A DNA stretch of 64,000 nt, taken from the NCBI GenBank assembly GCA_037975125.1, contig CM075853.1, forward strand, positions 55,950,091 to 56,014,090. The letters are read 5' to 3'. The notes below the pieces were generated by a model. The model was not told the DNA's origin, did not search any database, and saw only the letters and a program-made list of their open reading frames with translations. The first letter of the stretch is position 1. Each line of letters opens with the position of its first letter. This document shows, piece after piece, positions 60,141 to 64,000 of the stretch. Source of the DNA: Latrodectus hesperus. Lineage: Eukaryota; Arthropoda; Arachnida; Araneae; Theridiidae. Position numbers and translations under genes: made by a program.

Positions 60141-60296
60141 CAGGGTGATCCAAAAGTCAGGATGAACTTTAAAAATGAATAATTCGAAAACGAATCACGA
60201 TACAAAGATACGGTTTGCACCAAACGGGTGGAAAAGAAACCGGGTTTTGTGTGGCAATGAAAAAAATAGTTCTGTTGGCGACCAACAGATGGCGCT
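60141..60296 (+). repeat. Left long terminal inverted repeat
   Basis: About 156 bp, matched in reverse complement by 61556-61712. The innermost shared block is AGATGGCGCT. Confidence 0.94.
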
Positions 60297-60380
60297 ATAG
60301 TGTTTTATTGCAACAAAAGATGATTTACAAATGAAACAATGATTAATGAAGTCAGATTAATTACAGTTAATTAGTACTTA

Positions 60381-61460
60381 CTACAGTAAATGTTCAATGT
60401 GCTGTCCATCATGCAAGTAAAGCTGTGAGACGAGTCACCACACCATTCACAGCATTTAGTAGCATTTCTTGCGTTATGGCAGACACATTTTGGTGGATGG
60501 CATCTTTCAGTGCCGCTAGTGATGCGGGGTCGCGGTACACTTTTGACTTCAAGAAGCCCCACAGCCAAAAGTCACAGGGTATGAGATCGGGAGATCTTGG
60601 AGGCCATGCGTTATTAAAGTAGCGACTAATAATGCGATCCTCCCCAAATGATGAGCGTAGCAGGCGTTGCACAGACAGAGCAATATGAGGTGGTGCTCCA
60701 TCTTGCATAAAGGTGACTGTTTGGAGTGCCTGTCGCGCTTGCAGTTCAGGAACAATGCTGTTCTGTAACAGTGCTAGATATAGCTTGCCGGTGACAGAAA
60801 CTGTTTGGAAACCTGTCTGTGTGACTTCCTCGAAAAAAATGGACCAATTATGAAATCAGCAGTGAAGCCACACCAGACTGTCACTTTAGGCTGTTGCAAG
60901 GGTACCTCAACAAATGCATGTGGATTTTCTGTGGTCCACACTCGACAATTGTGGGTGTTAACAGCGCCAGAGAGTGTGAAATGTGCTTCATCTGTCCAAA
61001 GCACAGTGTGAAGCCAGTCGTGCTGCTCTTCCATCTTATTGAAGACCAAATTCGCAAAATGTCGGCGAGAGTCGAAGTCAGGAGGTTTCAGTTCTTGGTT
61101 ATGTTGAAACTTGTAGGGATACCGTTGCAAAGTTACTCGCAGCGCTCTCCAGACACTTCCGTACGACACTCCTGTCTGCCCTGCACTCCCCATGTGCAGC
61201 AGCCGCCGACATGGCTTGCACCATCTGCTCCACAATCGTGGCAGCTGCAGTTGAGGGACGTCCACTTCTTTGACGTGACGCCAAAGAACCTGTAGTTTCA
61301 AATTTTTTCACAATTTTGTTCAATGCAGAAGACGTTATTGGTCCTTTGCTATCTCGCATACCCTTCACGTAGCGATATGCTCGCATTGCCGCAATGGCAC
61401 TTTCCGAAAATTCTTATAAAACAGTTTAACTAAGAGGGCTTTCTCAACTATGGACAGCAT
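60381..61460 (-). pseudogene. Transposase of long-TIR element (DDD, spacing 42), broken
   Basis: The likely start is ATG 61460 (MLSIVEKALLVKLFYKNF) and the likely natural stop is TAG at 60383-60381 (ending HDGQHIEHLL), giving about 360 codons. Frame breaks lie near 61380, near 61270, between 60774 and 60708, and near 60412. Readable parts are a DNA-binding region (PITSSALNKIVKKFETTGSL, SGRPSTAA), then SYGSVWRALRVTLQRYPYKF, the first catalytic Asp in WTDEAHFTLSG, the second in MQDGAPPHIA (60702) and the third in PCDFWLWGFLKSKVY (60573). The last two are 42 residues apart, close to DD41D-type families and unlike mariner (34). The protein is broken but recently so. Confidence 0.93.
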
Positions 61461-61555
61461 TTCGATGCATACCAGCTTCGACTACCATTACCTGTAGCAG
61501 TTGCTTCTTTTTATATCGTTTGTTGCTTTGCATAATCCTACATCAGAAATCCGAC

Positions 61556-61712
61556 AGCGCCATCTTTTGGTCGCCAACAAAACTATTTTTTTCATTGCCA
61601 CTACAAAACCCGGTTTCTTTTCCATCCGTTTGGTGCAAACCGCATCATTGTATCGTGATTCGTTTTCGAATTATTCATTTTTAAAGTTCGTCCTGACTTT
61701 TGGATCACCCGG
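61556..61712 (-). repeat. Right long terminal inverted repeat
   Basis: Reverse complement of the left repeat, with scattered single-base differences and one 1-nt indel (GTAGTGGC against GTGTGGC). Confidence 0.94.
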
Positions 61713-61714
61713 TA

Positions 61715-62037
61715 TGTTACGGAAACATTCTCTTCCTCGGAAAATATGATTTTTCTTTTAGATTAAAGCTTGTTATTTGAGTAAGAAAAATTTTCAAATG
61801 TGCACTTCTTTATGGAAATTAAATAAATTATCTTACAAAATAGCTGTATGAAAAATATTTTTAAATTAATAAAATTTTCAGCTTAAATTTAATCAATTTT
61901 TGTTTTCATTTTAAATTATACAGTAACGTATATTTAATACGAAAAACACAAAAAAATTGAACTGAAGTATTTTGCACGGCTTAGAAATATCAAAAAATGA
62001 ATACTTTATTACCTGAAATCACCCGTCAGAAAACCGA
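61715..62037. other. Short AT-rich spacer
   Basis: No feature recognised between the long-TIR transposon and the LINE 3' region. Confidence 0.55.
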
Positions 62038-62166
62038 TTGTTAAAAAATAGTCCCAACATGTTACTTGCTTGTATACACCAGCCAACTCCCCTGTACCTA
62101 ACCCAAAAAAGGTTCTACCAGTTTAGATGGGAGTTGTTCGAAATAATAAAGGAAATTGGCACCACT

Positions 62167-62181
62167 GGGGGCTCGGCCCCC
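62167..62181. repeat. GC hairpin in LINE 3' UTR
   Basis: GGGGGCTCGGCCCCC forms a 6-bp stem with a 3-nt loop in an otherwise AT-rich region. Position near the 3' end suggests a structural element of the LINE RNA. Confidence 0.7.
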
Positions 62182-62760
62182 ACAACAGTTCCGAACTCCG
62201 TATGCAACAGCTCCAGATACATCTGGAGGGCACCCCTCTGCTGCCTCTGGCTGTCCCCAATTGACAAGTTTATTGAACTTCAAAACAAGATACATTGCAA
62301 TAAAACATTGGCACAATGGAAATTACAAGATATACAATTTAACATCAGGGTATTCAATTTAGCTTAAGCAAACATGCAAGATAATAATAAGTTAGTAAAG
62401 TTAGAAAAAGAAATAGGCTGTTGAATAGACTTGGTTCAGCAAGGTTGTTAGTTCTCCTTGTTATTCCCTAGGTTAGTTTAATATAAATATAAATAATATG
62501 GTACTCTCTCTCGAGAAAGGCTAGGTTATGCTTAACATTACACATTACCTACATTTACTTACAAAAAAATCTCTATATACAGATTAAAATTATAGTTTAC
62601 AATTCAACAAGAATAATGCAGATGAATTGGTCATTAGCTACAATAACTACAGTATGAAAAAAGAAAAACAAAGTGAACTTATGTACAAACTGGACAGTAA
62701 TAAAGTGTTAGAGTAAAATTAGAAAAATAAAGGTTGTTACGTTGCACAGAGCTATAAGGC

Positions 62761-64000
62761 TTAAGCACTCTGTACTTGTTCATCATTGTCCAGGAGGTCC
62801 AATTCTCCTTGCTGGTCATCCTCCTTTCCTTGGTCCTCTGGAATATATAGATCTCTGTGATCTATTAAAAAGTTCATAAAGGCAATCACTTTGGTTCTTG
62901 AATGGGTATTGTTTACTATGTTTCTGGTCCATTCCCTTGTTAGATGGGCACTGGGCTTGGTGAAATGCCATGAGCTCGTGATTGGGAAGTCAGTTACGTA
63001 ATGAATCGGGTTCCCTATGTCCCCGCAGGCAGAGTATTCACTTGGGAAGGCACTTATTCTGTGCAGGTAAGTCGGGAAGGGGCTGTGCCCTGTAATAAAC
63101 ATGGTTATTTGTCTTGGCCAGCATTGTGTTCTGTTTCTGACCTTCGGTATGACATCATATACCAACCTTCCTATTTCAGCCCGATCCCAATTTGTCTGCC
63201 ATTTTTGATAGGCTTCTTCTGCTAGAAGTCTCTTATAGTAGGAGCGCGGCGTTGGGAGGACGATGCATGGGCTTTCTTGGGTTGTTGCCTCTTTGGCCAA
63301 GCTATCTGCCAGCTCATTGTCTTCAAAGCCCGCGTGGTGGTTAATCCAGCGAAGCTTGATTGTGTTTGTCCAGTTCAGATCTTTCTGGATAGCTCTGGCT
63401 ATAGGGCTAGTAGTTGTTGGGTTTCCAACCGCCATAATTCCAGAAAGACCATCCGACCAAATGTTGCAGATGTAATTTTGCCGGTTTGCCCACTTGATTG
63501 CCTGTTGGATGGCATAAAGTTCTGCCTGGAAAACAGTGTTGTTGTCTCTTATGCGGAATTTTTTCCGAGTGGAGGACGCTGTTATTTTGGATGGCAACAA
63601 AAGCGGCGCCAACCCTATCCTCCAGTTTGGATCCATCCGTATAAATGTGGCAGGTATCTGCGAGTTAGCTGGTTGGGCTTTCTTTTTTAGCAAATTTTAT
63701 TTTCTATATTGAATATACCCGGATACAATGTGAGTTTTGCTACTCTGTCCTCGACTTTGCTGGTGCCAGTGATTTTGAAAATGTGTTTCATACGGCTTCT
63801 TTCTCAATTTGCAGGTGGTAGGGTAAGATGCCGGTTATTACTTGTAGTGCTCTAGTGGCTGTGGTTTTATGTGATGTTCAGGAGAAATTTTCTCTGAATT
63901 CTATCTATGAGGAGTTGATTCTTTACTCGAAGAGTCCTTCCCCAGATTAGGGCCCCATGGGCAAGATGTTACTTGCATGTTGTAAGAGGCGACTAATTAG
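62761..64000 (-). pseudogene. LINE RT end, RNase H and C-terminal tail, partial
   Basis: From the right edge, in broken frames: KNQLLIDRIQRKFLLNIT and RTTATRALQVITGILPYHLQ, the thumb region before RNase H. RNase H begins IYTDGSKLEDRVGAAFVAIQ in one frame. A frameshift near 63570 leads to the long open frame (63693-62761) with NTVFQAELYAIQQAI, IWSDGLSGIMAVG and DNELADSLAKEAT, so all four acidic residues survive across the shift. A knuckle follows with SACGDIGNPIHYVTDFPITS (one Cys replaced by Phe) and WHFTKPS. An acidic C-terminus GELDLLDNDEQVQSA ends at TAA. Same general family as the nested LINE at 48957. Confidence 0.92.

Larger units (their letters stand above)
60141..61712 (-). mobile_element. 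Tc1/mariner-superfamily element with long TIRs, 1572 bp
   Basis: TA flanks both ends (60139-60140 and 61713-61714). The inverted repeats are unusually long: 60141-60296 against 61556-61712, about 156 bp, beginning CAGGGTGATCCAAAAGTCAG, with only scattered mismatches. One transposase is encoded on the minus strand. It is distinct from the short-TIR mariners at 3601 and 32739 and from the Tc1 family. The high TIR similarity and modest coding damage suggest it is one of the younger DNA transposons here. Confidence 0.95.
62038..64000 (-). mobile_element. RNase H LINE, 3' part, continues past window edge
   Basis: Minus-strand non-LTR retroelement entering from beyond 64000. It contains the end of the reverse-transcriptase region, RNase H and C-terminal tail (to stop 62763-62761), then a 3' UTR. 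The UTR has a hairpin of five G and C pairs at 62167-62181 near its end. The 3' boundary at about 62040-62160 is uncertain: no tail or duplication was found, and the matching 5' side lies outside the window. Confidence 0.85.

Noticed and set aside
60425..61295. Plus-strand open frames across the long-TIR transposon (60425-60622, 60805-61011, 60894-61295)
   Set aside because: Antisense shadows of the transposase, whose motifs read on the minus strand.
62098..62316. Minus-strand frame with Cys/Gly/Pro-rich content (GCPPDVSGAVAYGVRNCCGG)
   Set aside because: It lies in the 3' UTR of the right-edge LINE, including its GC hairpin; no independent support for a gene.
63001..63690. Plus-strand frames across the right-edge LINE
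   Set aside because: Antisense shadows of the RNase H and tail coding on the minus strand.

Overview
The window looks like a gene-poor stretch of an animal, most likely arthropod, nuclear genome. The background is strongly AT-rich and carries many long (TA)n tracts. Nearly every recognisable protein-coding remnant belongs to a eukaryotic transposon: mariner, Tc1, Helitron, or non-LTR retroelements with Jockey-like reverse transcriptases and RNase H tails. The mix, and the retroelement C-terminal tail motif seen at 10.9 and 13.2 kb, remind me of orb-weaver spider genomes. That attribution is inference. No complete host gene, tRNA, rRNA, operon or CRISPR array could be supported.

Layout. 0-3.6 kb: (TA)n and AT-rich DNA. 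3.6-4.9 kb: a decayed mariner (DD34D) abutting a (TA)n tract. 5.0-6.1 kb: a GC-richer island and one candidate host exon on the minus strand. 8.5-10.3 kb: three (TA)n tracts. 10.9-12.0 and 13.2-13.5 kb: two minus-strand 3' fragments of related non-LTR elements. 16.9-21.4 kb: a transposon cluster with Tc1 copy 1, two Helitron-like copies in the same orientation (one with a Pif1-type helicase remnant), two transposase C-terminal scraps, and intervening (TA)n tracts. 21.4-27.3 kb: mostly featureless, with a dispersed repeat and a second candidate minus-strand exon (about 25.94-26.22 kb).

27.66-32.37 kb: an apparently full-length 4.69 kb Jockey-type LINE, bounded by a 14-bp target-site duplication, with decayed ORF1 (zinc knuckles) and ORF2 (endonuclease and reverse transcriptase). 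32.7-33.6 kb: an internally deleted mariner with near-perfect TIRs. About 34.5 kb: a reverse-transcriptase C-terminal scrap. 39.9-40.45 kb: an LTR-like sequence between two (TA)n tracts. 47.8-51.3 kb: Tc1 copy 2, split by a 2.1 kb 5'-truncated LINE with a 13-bp target-site duplication and an uninterrupted RNase H reading frame. 55.9 and 57.3 kb: compound (TA)n(TG)n tracts. 60.1-61.7 kb: a Tc1/mariner-superfamily element with about 156-bp TIRs. 62.0-64.0 kb: the 3' part of another RNase H LINE, running off the right edge.

All transposon proteins recognised here have frameshifts, stops or truncations, so the elements look immobile. The most informative structures are the nested LINE-in-Tc1 insertion, two nonsense codons shared by both Tc1 copies, a perfect 20-bp hairpin in the nested LINE, and the repeated contact between transposon ends and (TA)n tracts. 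I saw no evidence of a new cellular system. The two candidate minus-strand exons could belong to a host gene with very long introns.
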